Below, one piece after another: positions 1 through 13,100 of a stretch of DNA of 64,000 nucleotides. The notes below the pieces were generated by a model that was given only the letters and a program-made list of their open reading frames with translations, had not been told where the DNA came from and did not search any database. Every line of letters starts with the position of its first letter. The stretch's first letter is position 1. Made by a program: the position numbers and the translations under genes. The stretch lies in assembly GCA_013397845.1 (NCBI GenBank), contig VZTG01001018.1:1170734-1234733 (forward strand), in the 5' to 3' direction. Source of the stretch: Melanocharis versteri. Taxonomy: Eukaryota > Chordata > Aves > Passeriformes > Melanocharitidae.

Positions 1-3000
1 TGTGTGATGGAGTTCTTCTCTTTTCAGCAAAAAGAAGGATTATGAGGAGCAGAGACCATCAACAACTGCAAGATCTCTAGGAGCAGAAGATTACATTTGC
101 AGATAAATCATTCTAGCACAAAGGGACATTTAAATGATGCTAATAAAAAATGGTGCTTCTTTATCAGATATTAATAAAACTACGTTTATAAAGATTAATG
201 GAAAAGAAAAAAATCTCTGAGACCCTATTGTTTTGCACATGAAAAACAGCTGAATTTTGCATCTCTGAATTGATTTAAGGAATAGGAAGACAGATTGAAT
301 GTATTATTGCTATATCCCTGTCATTGTTGTTTTAAATAGCCTGCAATTATAAGGAAAAAAAAAATCTCAGTTTATGATGGAGTTGTATCCAAAGGCCTTA
401 TTGGTAAATGTTTTTTTTTTCCTGCTCTTTATCTTTGGTAGACTGACACGACCTAACCACCCACAGAGCTGAGGACTAACATGAGTCCTCTGGGTCACAT
501 TAGTGATCCTGGACTGATGGAGAGTGGGCATTTATTGAAGTCTGAAGTCCAAAATATTTAGGCTATACAAAGAAAACAATACCATACTTAAGACTATTTA
601 TTTGCTCATTTATAAGGCTGCTCTGGCACAGTTAAATGCCATCGTTAGACTGGAAGATGCAAATTGCAGTTGTTTGCGTGGTTGGTTTCTTTAAGAAGAT
701 TATTTGTGACAGGCTTTCTGCTCAAGTATCAATCTTGCCACAAATTTCTTTGATGGGGTTGTCTCTGAGGCTCTGAGACTCAGCCGCAGAAAGACAAAAC
801 GCTAGTCAAACAGCTAGAGCCATCCAGATGGCTTCTTCTTTATTGATGACCCACCTCTTGTTGCACAATTTCTTTGCTGCTTTTGGGAAGAAAAAGATCA
901 GAAATCCTTGTTTTGTTTCCTGTATGTTTGTCTCTTAGTAGTTCTTTTCATTATTCTGTAAGTTAATATCAAAGAGACAATCTGAAAGACATATATAACA
1001 GAAGGCTTGTCTCCCCAGATGCAGGGCCAGGAGGGAGGGAAGAGCAAGCATCATGTCCAAATAATGATAAATACTGTGATTTCCGAGTGCACTGAAGTGA
1101 AAGAAGAGCCTGTGTGATATCTGTAGATGTTTTGCAACTGATTTCATGCTAATTGACATCAGTGATAGCTGTTTTCTAAATCACTTTCAAAATTATAAAA
1201 ATACCCTGCTTCTCCAAGCACTGCTTGAATTTAAGTACATCTCTGGTATTTTTTCTGTTCCTTTGGCCTCCTGGCATTTTCTAAATCTCTGTTGAATGGG
1301 GCCTGTCTTTCACAGAATATGATACTGGTGGAAACCACATTCAGCACAACAGTTCACTGGCAAGAGATGCTAATGGGGGCAGTCAGACATTTTGGCTTCT
1401 TTAAAATAAATTGAAAGATTTTCAGCCTAATGCTGGCCATGGCCCCTTTTACAGGACTAGCTAAAGTGTCTGTGTTCCCCACAAACTCCTCCTTTAAGTG
1501 AGGAGTTTTAATCAAATGTTTTCACCTAAACAGAGACATGTCCTCTGAAATACATATTTTCTTCCTCAATGATACTGCAAGTATTTCTGCTTTAACGTGG
1601 AGAATTCTGTTCCCTCTTTTTCCAGAGTGACAGCTGAATTTCTGCAGTTCTGCTTGGGTGTTGGAGATGTTTTGATTGTTTCTGTACAGACCAGTAATGT
1701 TCTTACCTGAATAACAGGATTTATGGAAGTGTGGAAAGCATGCAGCTAAAGACATCAATAAAAGTGTGGGGTTTCTTCTGGAATTTTCAGGAAAAAAACC
1801 TCTGATGTCCAAAAGGTTAAAAATCCTTCTTTCTTTAGGAATACAAGCCTATAGAAACACTCATAGCTTTGTCTGCTACTAGTGTAAAACTCAGCACAGT
1901 AAAATGGGAAAAGCATTTTTTCTATGAATTGAAGATAAAAAAATATTTTTCCTACTCATGCTTAATTTTTCCAATGCTCGTGAAAGAATAATAAGTTTTA
2001 CCACCTCAAAATATTTTCAGACTCATATCCCTAAAGATGGATTTAAGTGTTTCATGATGTATCTGTGATCCATTAACAAAAATATATCCCTTTACTATAA
2101 GGGAATATGTCCTTAAGAAGCTTCATGGTGGAACATATTTTATAATTCTTAATATATAATTTCTTAATAGTTATTGTGTTTCATGTGGCCACCTTCTACT
2201 TTGTCTGCTTGGACTGAGATGGCATTTCCCTGACATTCAGGGACCGCTGTCGTACCAACAGCCTGGGCGTGTTTGCATTCATTATATTTTTGCAGTGGAA
2301 TAATAATAATGGAAGAGGGGAAAGGATGGGAAAAGAGCAGTTCTATGTCATTTCTTTCTCAAATTCAAGTATATGCTGCTCTCTTGTGGAATTTCTATGG
2401 TAGTTACAAGATTTAGATAGAGGTGTCCTTGCTTTCTGACTTTTATTTTGGTCCACTGAATATTGCTAAGACGGATTTGGTGCATATGATGTAGCAGGTT
2501 TTTTTAATACAAATACCAATTTTGCCTATTAATGTACTGTTGTTCTTTTTCAATTTTGATGGTCAGCATCCATTGTTGACATAGCTTTGTGTGCTGCCTT
2601 TGGAACTAGATTTGTGCTGTTTTGTAAATAAACGTATATTTGTTAATACTGGAAAACTGCCTCTTCTACTCTTTAGGTGATGCTGAAATGCACCTGTAGT
2701 TTTCTCTGGTTCACTCTTTCAATTAGCCTCAGTAAGAAGATAAGTGCTTTAAAAAAGGGAATGAAAACTTGGATATCTGTCTACATGATGTTCGTGTATA
2801 TGTGGGGGATGTTGTCCAAATCATGGATTCTCAAATCTTTTCTCGTGTATCATGAAACTGAGTGATGAGTGGAGTTTTTAGGGTACTGTTTCAATGTATA
2901 TCACTGTCCAGCCAAAGAATGGAGGCAGTGCAGTCACAGAGCCATCCCCACCGGGGCCCTGGGGAAAAAAGAGCTCCACCAGCAGGAGAACTTTGAGTGC

Positions 3001-4849
3001 CTGGTTTCCTGAGGCTGTCTTCTGAGTGAGATTCTTTGCTTTCCAAGGAATATGTGGGAATATATATCTGTATCTGAGTTTATATGGCCGTTGCTCTCTC
3101 ATCAAGAGCACCTCTCTACCTTGACGTCCATTTTCATTACGGGACAGAAGTATTTGAGGCTGTAGCCCTTCTGTAGGACATGGTCAAAAATGTTATTTAT
3201 TAGTGCAGGATAGAGAGGCAGAGCAATTTTATTACCTTTTTTTACCTGGAAAACCTATGTTAATGATAATAATAACAATAAGCTGTATTTGTGCCTGAAC
3301 ATGCCCTACATTCTTACATATTCTGCAGCATCTTTTATCCAGTAGAATCCTTAAGCAATATACAGGCTAAGCATCTCTCCTGAGAATTTCTACTGCAAAC
3401 CTGATATTTGATTTGTGTTTGGAAAGTCTGGTTGAGTTCACTGATATAACACACACAGAGCAAAACACTGAACTACAAAGAAACACTTCATTCCCTCATA
3501 TAAATACTTGCTGCCACCTCTGAGAAAAAAAAAAATCTCCTTAGTGCTATTACTTATCCTTGTAAGCAACAATTTTTGAAGATGAGTTATGTTAGATCAC
3601 CACCACCATTAAAGTCACACAGGCAGTTTCAAGAAGATTGAATTTACTCTTTATGAGTAAGTCTTGCCCAGTAAGTTGAGGTAGGATTTAGACCTTTGGT
3701 CTGCTCTAACTCTTGGAGGAGCACAGCCTGTTTTCAAAGGGGAGTGAGTAAGGCCCTAGAGGTGTCTTTAGTGCAAACTGGGCTTCCATGAGGCAATGGC
3801 TGATGCACTATAAATGCAGCCTCTGGCTCCCTGCATACCAGCTTCTCTGTGTACCCAAGCCTTGTATTCTCTTGTTGTAGACAGGGTATTATCTGGTGAA
3901 AAGAGGGAGTACAAAGAATCAAGTCATAATCAGTATGCTTTTGTGAGTCCTGTGAAATAGAGTGAGAGCTGCGAGAGAAAAGCAAGTAGATTTTGAGTGT
4001 ACAATATTTCAGGAGAGATTGGGAGAGGGTGTTTTTACGATATTCTATTATGTCTCCTCTTTAGAGAGAGGCTAAGCCAGTGCCAAAGGAATAGTTTTCC
4101 AATGTGCTATTTGTTCACAGGATGGATAGGGGCTGACAAGCTGACCATCAGAACAGCTTCTTTGTCCTTGGAGCTCCAGGTGGTTTAACAGTGCAGAGAA
4201 GCTACGAGTTTTTACCAAAATGACTGTTCATTCCTTTTTAGATGACTTTTCAGCCCTGTCCAGCTTATTTTCAAGGACTTTCAAAAGAAAAAAAAAAAAT
4301 TAAGCAGTGTATAATAGGAGGGTGGTGGGGAGGGGAGGGTAAGGTAGTGGGTGTGTGCATGATATGGAAAGGGTCTCTCTTGCCTTTTCTAGAAATACGT
4401 TCATCCAGAGAAGGCTCAGATACAGAAGTATCAGGATTCATGCTGATAATATATAAATAAGTATCACTGCTTAATCATGGCTATAATCAGCTTTACTAGA
4501 AGCAAGGTTGGCATGACTCCATTACATCCCCTGCATTTTCTGAAAGTATATTTAAGGATGTAAAGAGCAGTATTAAAATTATTCCAAAGAGCCTTACAGG
4601 ATTTTTTTTAAATTATAATATCTGTTTATTAGTTTTAATGAAGTGTTTGAAAGCCGAGCCCTTTATGACAAGTAAAGATAATATCATAATTACCTAATAT
4701 AGACAGCAAATAACATTGGCAGTCGTGATTATAATCTGGTTTAGTCCACGCAGATTGCAATAGTATAGAAGAATATGTTGATTTATTACTAATAAAGAAT
4801 CAGGGGTCATTCTTGTTTATTACTTTAGGTTCTGATTCTGAGCAGCTTG
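1..4849. other. Intergenic DNA, no gene seen
   Basis: AT-rich unique sequence with scattered short open frames, none over 100 codons and none with recognisable motifs. No repeat family is identified. Confidence 0.6.
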
Positions 4850-4856
4850 GAGAGAT

Positions 4857-5010
4857 AGATATAAATTCAGGGCTGAGAAGAGCAGACTAATAACCTCCTT
4901 CAAGCTGCTCCTAACGCAGCCCTGTGTGCAGCTGGCTTCTCTGCCAGGGTCTGGGGCTGAGTCACGGTCAGTGTGTCGTCCACCAGGACCCATTTCCAGG
5001 CCTGTGAGCC
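4857..5010 (+). repeat. Unnamed interspersed repeat, copy 1
   Basis: This segment shares an ordered set of blocks with 18715-18870 (same strand) and 6010-6137 (opposite strand): a 'ggactaatgacctcctt'-like block, 'cctgtgtgcagctg', 'ctgccag', 'gctgag' and 'cggtcag'. Copies differ by substitutions and small indels, as expected of an old interspersed element. I cannot name the family. Confidence 0.75.
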
Positions 5011-6009
5011 ATCTTAGCACCCCTGTAATCCCTGTATATTTTTAAGGAAAGATATATTTTTTGTTTTGTATCTTTTTCTAATTATTTTAAAACTCTTTTC
5101 AGCTTTGAAATAGTCAAGCAAAGTATATAACTAGTTGAGCAAGTGGTGACACTTGATTTTGCCCAGAAAAGGACAGTAATAAAGAAAAGCTACTGCATAT
5201 ATTCTCTGTTGCCAACCTGGGGATGGAAAAAATGCTGATTTCTATACACAGTAGTTACACCATTAAGTTTTTAGGCAAGAAGGAGGAGAGAATTGCCTCA
5301 TGCTGTACAAATTGGGCTAGAGACTTCTAATCCATTAGAACTGTGTTGACTTGGCTGAGGTCTGAGGACCATCGAGATAAAGTGGAGAATGGCACTGGCA
5401 CCCTGAATTTCTGATAAAACTACACTGAAAATTCATCCAAAAGAGGCAAAGTATCAAAATCAGTGCATAATGGAGTGATTAAATTTCACTTGTATCATTC
5501 CTAACACCCAAAAGATAGTTTGTGATAGTTAATGGAGATTAAGACACTTGTTTTGAAAGGCTTCATTGTTATATGTGTAGCAATGGTTGTATCTAAGCTG
5601 CTTTCCTGTACAGTTTGTCCACTTTTCTGAGCTTCTGTAGGGAGTAAGAGAGACAAAATCACTCTGCAGATTTTAATTTCTGCAAGAATGCTACTCCCTT
5701 CATAGGATTGGTCTTTTCACCCAGGATTCACTTTTGCCTTTAAGACTCTATTTCCCCAAAATGTTTGAAAAATGTATTAAACTTCTGGTCCTTATTCCTT
5801 TCTTCCATTTATTTACAGAAACTGCTCATTGGTTCATGTGATGGTACCTGTTCTTCAGCAGCAGCATGAACTGTGCTTTGAATCATCTCATCAGAAAATG
5901 GCACTGTATTGTTTCCTTCTATCTTACCACTTTACTTTCATCTTCTTTTTAAAGCTTATTCATTGCACTGAAGCCTTTCCTCAAAATTGTTGTGTGGTCA
6001 TTAGACTTT
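5011..6009. other. Intergenic DNA between repeat copies
   Basis: AT-rich sequence with no feature seen. Confidence 0.6.
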
Positions 6010-6137
6010 TACCGCATGTCACGATTCAGCTGCAGTTGCTGGCAGTGAGAGAGACAACTGCACACAGGGCTGCATGAATAAGAGCTTGAAGGAGGTCATT
6101 AGTCCCCTCTGTTCAGCCCTGAATTTATATTTATATC
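6010..6137 (-). repeat. Unnamed interspersed repeat, copy 2 (inverted)
   Basis: Its reverse complement aligns block by block with 4857-5010 and 18715-18870, including 'gggctga', 'gactaatgacctccttc', 'gcagccctgtgtgcag' and 'ctcactgccag'. It shows that the family sits in both orientations. Confidence 0.75.
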
Positions 6138-6429
6138 TGATATCAGATGGGAGATCTATATCCTACGGATTTCCATGTCCGTGTTTCTGGGGGTGCTAAA
6201 TCAGCAAAAAGCAGCACAAAGGGCTGGGGCAGTGACAGCTAAAGCCAGGGCAAACCTTGGCAGAGCAGGGATGTGCCAGATGCACTGTAGTGGATAGCGC
6301 AATGCTGTATACAAAGAGATGCAAACGAGAGCAGGCACAGAAAAACGAAATTTTGGTCTCTGATGGGACCTTCCCAGCGCAGTAATCCGTGTCTCAAAAT
6401 CTCCACATTGCCCTGACTTTGTTTCCGCA

Positions 6430-6620
6430 TCTCGGGAGGCTTTTCAGGGCGCGCACCTCCGGGCTGTGCGGATTTTGGGCAGGAATGCTGATCCGCGCTC
6501 CCGGGGCGCGGCTGCAGGAGCCGCCCGCCCGCAGCGCCGCCTCGTGGCCGCTCCGCACTGCTGCAGCACGGAGGCGGCGGCGCTGCGGGTTTGCGGGGAG
6601 GCGGCGGCACGCCCGGAAAA
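6430..6620. promoter_or_regulatory. Short CpG islet in intergenic DNA
   Basis: About 190 bp are strongly G+C-rich with roughly 28 CpG dinucleotides by hand count, against very few in the surrounding AT-rich DNA. It contains clustered GCGCG and GGCGGCGG motifs resembling GC-box material. No gene starts here that I can recognise. It may be an orphan promoter or enhancer for a noncoding RNA. Confidence 0.55.
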
Positions 6621-6756
6621 TCCTCACAGTATTCCAAAACTTACAGGATCTGCCCAGTGCCGCATTCTGCCTGGTTTTCCAAAAGACAGTGTTCTTACGG
6701 AGTGGGAGCTAGCTGATATCTCCTCCTCCTTGCCCCTCGATAACTTCCTTTTCTTT

Positions 6757-6920
6757 GTCTTCTCTTCTCTTCTCTTCTCTTCTCTTCTCTTCTCTTCTCT
6801 TCTCTTCTCTTCTCTTCTCTTCTCTTCTCTTCTCTTCTCTTCTCTTCTCTTTCTATCTCTTCTCTTCTCTTCTCTTCTCTTCTCTTCTCTTCTCTTCTCT
6901 TCTCTTCTCTTTCTATCTCA
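6757..6920 (+). repeat. (TCTCT)n pentanucleotide, pure pyrimidine tract
   Basis: Two blocks of TCTCT units (about 18 at 6761-6850 and 10 at 6861-6910) are each followed by TTCTATCTC. The tract is nearly all pyrimidine on one strand for ~150 bp. Long Ser-Leu-Phe open frames across it are artefacts. Confidence 0.97.
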
Positions 6921-9714
6921 TCTCTGCATCTTGCCTGCCACAGTTACCGCAGTAGGATTGTCACGTTACAGCAGCAGAGTTCCTGTGACAGTAAGGGAAG
7001 AGTTCCCCGGGGCTCCAGCAAAGGCACCATCCTGCTCTTGCCAGACCCACAGCCTGCCATTGATGCTGAAGCCCGTGAATGCCGATGGGTTGTAAGAACT
7101 CAGGTATTGTGTCTAGGTGGGAAGACTAGGTTGGACTAGATGGGTCATTTGCCAGGAAAACAATTAATATATCATTTTGTCACATCCAAAATATTCGTCA
7201 CCTAGACATTGTGATAGATACAGAGCTAAGATTTTTCAGAGGCAGCCAAGGCGTTTTCACAATAAAAGACTCATTATTTTTCAGGTAGTGAGGCCCTTCA
7301 ATAACCAAATATGAAATATTGACATTACCCATGTGTTCATTTCCATTCTCATTTTCTATTCTTTTTCATTCTCGAAACATATAAGCTCAACACAGTCTGG
7401 AATCTCATGAGCTTTTTCTCTCATTTTATTACCTATTGCCAAACAGTCTTCTCTCCCCCTACTTAAGTCCAGTGCATATTTCAGCATCAGGACTGCTAGA
7501 CAAAACCAGCTCAGCAAACTTTTTCTGAGAAGCTATTTACTGTAGTTTGTGAGGGAGATTGGTGACGCTGATTGCTCGCCAGCAGCTTTGCAGTCAGCCA
7601 GAAGTAGAGGAGTAATTTAATTCCGGTGTTCTCTCCAAACAAAATCTTTGAAAGGACAATAATAAAGCAGGAATAACATCAACACAGAAAGAAGGACAGG
7701 AGAGACACCTCAGTTGTGTAGTTCTCATCCAAAAAGTGTGCCTTGTTCATGTGTTCAGGAGCTCTCATACCCTTCTGTTACTGAGGAATGAATTGGAAAT
7801 AGCTGTTGTGTTGTAGGAGCACTGGCATGAAGAAAGAGTAACAAAACCTCTGGTAATAGGGTTAATAATTGCAGACTCCAAATGTAAAAATAGGGCAGTA
7901 CTTGGTTTTATAAACCAGGTATCAAAGTTATTTTTCTGTATATGGTTCTCTGTCGCAGGCCCACCATTAACTTTCCTAGGTCTAATCTCTGGTAAAGGGG
8001 AGGTTTAACTGGCCTAGACTTAGAAAATTCACCTTCTCAGGACACCACAGGGACCACTTGTTCTGAGGGAGGTGTCTCCTTGTTCTTCACTTTAACTTGG
8101 TGCATGCATTTGAATGTGTCCACCTTAGTTCTTGGGAGGTTTCACTCTGAGTTGAGCTGTGCTTGGCATAGATGGTAAAAAGAGATGTTACTCTTCTTGG
8201 TAGCGATTGTGTTTTCATTTCTGAGGGAGATGTTATTTGATTTGTAAGATAAGAGGAAAATTATTATAAGCACAAGCAGAGCTCTTAATGGATAATATTA
8301 AACGTAAAAATTAATAATTGTCTTTCTCTCACTTCAACAAATACTTATCCAGAGGGTCTAGCTACTTTTTTCAGCCCCTCAAAAATGCAAGGCAGAGCAC
8401 TGGACACCTGGGTACCTCCCGGGGACTCCTAGGTGTTCTATGCTTCTGTTTTTCTGCAAGAGTGAAAATGTGGCTGTTACAGTTAGGACTTCAAAGGGGA
8501 AGCCTTTGAAAATGTAATGTCATCCGTATATCTAAATTCAGGCCTTACATTTTCAAAAATTGTCTTATTTCTTGGGCTTAGAAGTGTGTCTTGGCTTACT
8601 GGTACCTCGCTCAGATAGCTGGTACCCTGTGTGCAGTTGCTCCTATATGCATTTGTCATTTATTTATGGTATTATTAGTACAGTTTCCAAAGCTAGGACC
8701 CTAGTGATGGATGTTGGGCATACACAAACTAAAACCAGCTTATATTTGTAGAAATTTGCAACACTTTGTCCTTCCTCCCTGGTCTTGTACCAAGATGTTG
8801 TAAGACACTGGTAGTTCCAGTTAACACACACACGTCTTAACACACACACACGCATATATATATACACACATAACTTTGTATATGTACAAGTAGATCAGTT
8901 TTAAACTATCAGTAAATTTTTCAGGAGTCTAAAGTTTGTGATAATTAGCACTTGAAAAATGTTGTGAAGATATCTGTCATTCGTGCTTTGACATGCTAAG
9001 ACTAATGTTTATACTAAAATCTGCTAAAGATTCGTTGCTTTCATTTGCACCTCTGTTTGATTAATCTTTTTTTTTCAGTCCATCACTTTTTTTTTCATCA
9101 GTTATGGTTCTTTGCTGATAATCTCACATGTTTGAAGTCTCTCTTTGATTCCAGGAAATGAAAATTGGATGGTATTGTTTGAAAAGGTGCTATTCCTGCT
9201 AAATAATGAAGTCATTCTGGCTCAGTTTTTTTCACTGATAGGTCTCCATTTGGCTAATTGGTCTGATGACATGTGAAAGTGTTTAGAGGACATCACGAAA
9301 GTGACAGAAAAAACGTGCCCCCAATTTGTTTTAATGTTCTGTTAAACTTTTCTGAAGTTTCTCCTTTCTTCTCTTTAAAGCTGTAAACCTCAGAAGGAGG
9401 CTATATTAAATTGCTTTTACCTCAGACTACAGGGGGCTTTAATGGAAAAGGGAAAAATGTTTGAAACTGTTGAGCCTTTGTTCTTTTTCTAAGGCAGGAA
9501 CATTGGGAGTCCACACAATGGGATTTTAATAACTGGTGTTATTACCTTCACAGCAGTAAAAAAGATGGGGGCACCTGGTTTTACTGAACTGGTTAAAAGG
9601 AAACTAAGCAATTCCATACAATATGTACTTGAAAAAGCACACAGAAGTATAAATACGTTATTTTCAAAAAGTCAAACAGTTCTATAGAACATATATATGA
9701 AGTCTAAGAAAATA
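6921..9714. other. Intergenic DNA, no gene seen
   Basis: AT-rich sequence. The only feature noted is the CA/TA run at 8825-8868. Confidence 0.6.
8825..8868 (+). repeat. (CA)n/(TA)n dinucleotide repeat
   Basis: Interrupted alternating purine-pyrimidine tract: short CA runs, then TA units, then CA again. Confidence 0.9.
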
Positions 9715-10146
9715 TTAACAGATTCTCTCTATTTTGCAGGATCTCAAGTACCACAGTGACACCTGGAAGCATAGGTGCACTTCTGCACTTCCCTGAGTAA
9801 CTAAGTCATTAACAGCATCCTCTGGAGCCCTTGTGAATAGATGTGCACTAGTGATGGCCCATGGATTGGTCTCTTCTCCAGAACTGAGAACAACCAACAC
9901 GGCACATCCGGCATTAACAGAGCTGCGTTTCGCCTCTGCCTTTCCTTTAGCCAGCACCAAAACAGCCCTCAATGCCCAGAGATACTTTGTGATGGCTCCC
10001 TCTGTGCGTTGCCTGGGAAATTCCCAACTGTTGCAGGGTGAGCCATCCTCGGCATTCAGGCCATGGCCACTTCCCTTATGAGGTGCTGTGTGAATGTGTG
10101 TTGTACATAGCCAGGGTAACTTCTCTGTAAAAGTGAGCAGGAACAA
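9715..10146 (-). other. Unidentified 143-codon open frame
   Basis: This is the longest intergenic open frame outside simple repeats. The region is more G+C-rich than its neighbours and partly open on the other strand too. I recognise no domain, signal peptide or membrane segment. It could be a remnant of a retroposed sequence or chance. Confidence 0.2.
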
Positions 10147-13100
10147 AGATATTCACGGTGTATGTTACTGTATGTATACTCCAAGGAGGCATGTTTCACT
10201 TATTTTTGAAATTTTAAATCATTTAAGAATTGCAATTGACGATATAAAATCAGATACGTCAGATCCTCTATGACCTTGATATTTTTCTATTTCTCCCCTT
10301 ATAGTTGAAATAAATGCTTCATTTATTTCCTTCAAATTAAACTGTTGTCAAGATACCACAGTATTCTTTGTGGACTCTGTGCTGCAATCACAACTGATGA
10401 ATCTGAAATTCTCTGGTATTGCCTCTGGGAGGAGATGCTTGCGGGTTTTCACACCAGTTTGCCCATGTTCTATGAATACTCTCATTTCTTTTTTTTTTTT
10501 TTTTATTGTTTTTTGAACAGTTGTTAGTGTTGGACAAGAAAAAGATGCAACGGTGAGAGCTCTCTATGCCTGGCTGGCTGTTCTTGCTGCTGCTGCACAA
10601 TCTTGTAGTGTTGCTGCAGTTCTCTGCTCTTCACAGCACAGTACTCACTGGAGCTGCTGTTTCTAGTGCAAGCTCTAAGATCAAAGCAGATACTGTGAAC
10701 AAGTTTATTTTGTGTTGCTTCGTTTCACATATCGTCTATCAATTGATCTCCTGAGTCATTTAAGGTCCTCACAACCTGTCATTGCTTTGATAATTTTTGT
10801 CATTTTGCCACGTAACCAGACACTATTTTTTTTCAGCTTTTATTTATGAAACAGAAGAAATTGCAATCATTAAGGAGTTTAGTGCTAGGAAGTTTTGTAA
10901 AGTTTATATGTTTATCTAAATATCTCATCTAGTTTGGTGAGTTAGGCTGACCAGTGAGTTCCTTTTATATTCAATTCAGTGAAGCTGACATTTTTTTATC
11001 CTTTGAATCATTTGCTATTACATGCTTCCAGAACAGCTGTACTGCTGCTCTGGCCCTCTGCTGTGCAAATAAGCATTGCAGCTTTTCCCTATTTTTTTTA
11101 CCCTTTCCTAGCAGCATGATTGCTTATAAATTGTTCCACCGTTGTGGCTGTGGTTTATTTTCCATAGGTTCACACAGCTATGCTTCATATCACCGTACAC
11201 AGATACAGAACTTGGTGCTCAAGCCTTGTGCCTTGGCCCTGTTCTCACTAGACCATTGGAGAATTTTTGGGAATCAAACCACATTGGACCTGTTTTGTGG
11301 TCACAGACATTATTTTAACTCAAGGTACTTTGCCTGGGAGTCCAGTGCATGAGAATCCTGAGTGTTATAGAGGGTTTTGGGAAGTCAGGCAGGCCCTGGT
11401 TATAGGTGGTACGGGGGTGAATCCAAACCTGGAAGTAGAGCATCCTGCAGTACTATAGTGATTTTCATGGAGAAGAAACAGAAACCTGACTCTGACTGTT
11501 CGCTGTTGAAAGATTACGACATAGATATTTGTTTTGCCAAAGAAGACATCCAGGTGCAGCTATGTCGCCAAAGTCTACAGAAAATTTGCATCACCCTTAT
11601 AGATGAAGATAAGGGCCTACAACTGAAAAAGTAAGGCTTTTTACCAAAGGACTGTCAAGGTCGTTTTTTTTTTTTTTAATTTAGAAAGTCAATATACCAT
11701 ATCCAACTTTAGCTGAAGCTTTAAAATAATATTAAATTACATAAAGATCAGTGAAAGCATAAGTAAGCAAAACAACTTGTCATAATGGTAAACTTTGCAA
11801 AGGTGTCACCCTAGACCACCTGGCCTATCAGCAGCACAGCACTCCCTAATGGAAGGGAGCTGGGTGCCCTCCCTGGATAGCAGCACTGTTTGTCTCTGCA
11901 AATGTTCCATGGCTATAGGCAGTTTATTTTGAATACTTTGGCAGATGGCACTTCTGCTGCTTTCCTTTCTCTACTGCCTGGAGATGGTATGCTTTAATGG
12001 TAAGAATCATAAATATTGGAGCTGAAATTTGCCCTGATGCCTCCTCACGGTCATATATCAGACCATATATCAAAGTATGTTTTTGTCTATATGCAATTGA
12101 GTTACATGTTTTTCTTGCCTTATTCTAAATGTGCTGGAATTTTAGACTGTTCTTATTTCCTCTGATTATAACATTTACATTCCTTCAAATCTTCCTTTCA
12201 TAAGAATCTTGTTCCTCTCTCTTCAGGTCAAGACTCTTTCCACCATGCTATGGGGTTGCAGGCGTGTTTCTGGTGCTTTCCTGTGCACTGTGATCCCTGC
12301 TGCTTGGGGAACAGTCACAGCCTGAGGAAAATGAAGACTGACCAGCTCTCCTGCTTCTTGTCTTTTATGATTTATGGCAACGGTACCCACTGTAGACCAT
12401 ACCCCAGATCTGCTTCTAACCTACCACCCTGGAAACAGAAGGGCAGTAGATTCTAAGAGATGGCACAAGCTCAAAACCAAATTGGTCACCATCATAAAAG
12501 TTAAAGCCACCTAAGTCTGCAAGATACTGTGGCTGGTGGACAACTGCTGGCCTAGGAAGTCCTATAATACAAAGTCCTATTGTCCAAACAATTCTTGACT
12601 TGAGAGTGTAAATGCAAAAAAAAAAAGCCCTCCAGGGCACTGTGAAAACTTCATATTTTTTATTATTCTTTAAAGATTAATTTCAATTTTTCCACTCATT
12701 AATATCTTTTGCTAGTGAGTTGTTTTGTCAGATGTTGTACTACTGGTAAACATTTCTTTGCTTATTCAGCCCCTGTCTTCACCGGTCACTTGCTGAGCTG
12801 TAGTTAAAGGCACTATTTGTCTATTAACTATCACAAATGTAAGTTATTTTGGAGTAATTCTACTTTGCTCTTGAGGGACAGAAGCCTCACAGCACATGCT
12901 TTGTCATGTCTTTGATCATATCAGATTTTGCTGTGGCTCATTGCTTTATGACATATTTTCCCTTGCTTTTGTTTGTTCCCCCACTGCTATCTTGCAGTGT
13001 TTAGCAGTTAATTCTGGCTACTCTTTAGTTCACTTCAGGCACTTTTTTGTTCCACTTGCTCATAATTTTGATACTTTCCATAACTAGCCCACAGGCTTCT

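Noticed and set aside
6466..7095. 209- and 66-codon open frames with long Ser-Leu-Phe runs
   Set aside because: They are produced by the TCTCT microsatellite and the adjoining CpG islet; there is no domain or start context.
7095..7160. 'ggttggactagatgggtca' resembling a CR1 tail
   Set aside because: Only one short block matches and no terminal repeat units follow.
12416..12640. 74-codon minus-strand frame with a stretch that looks protein-like (VHQPQYLADLGGFNFYDGD)
   Set aside because: Too short and isolated; no family recognised and no conserved start or splice signal.
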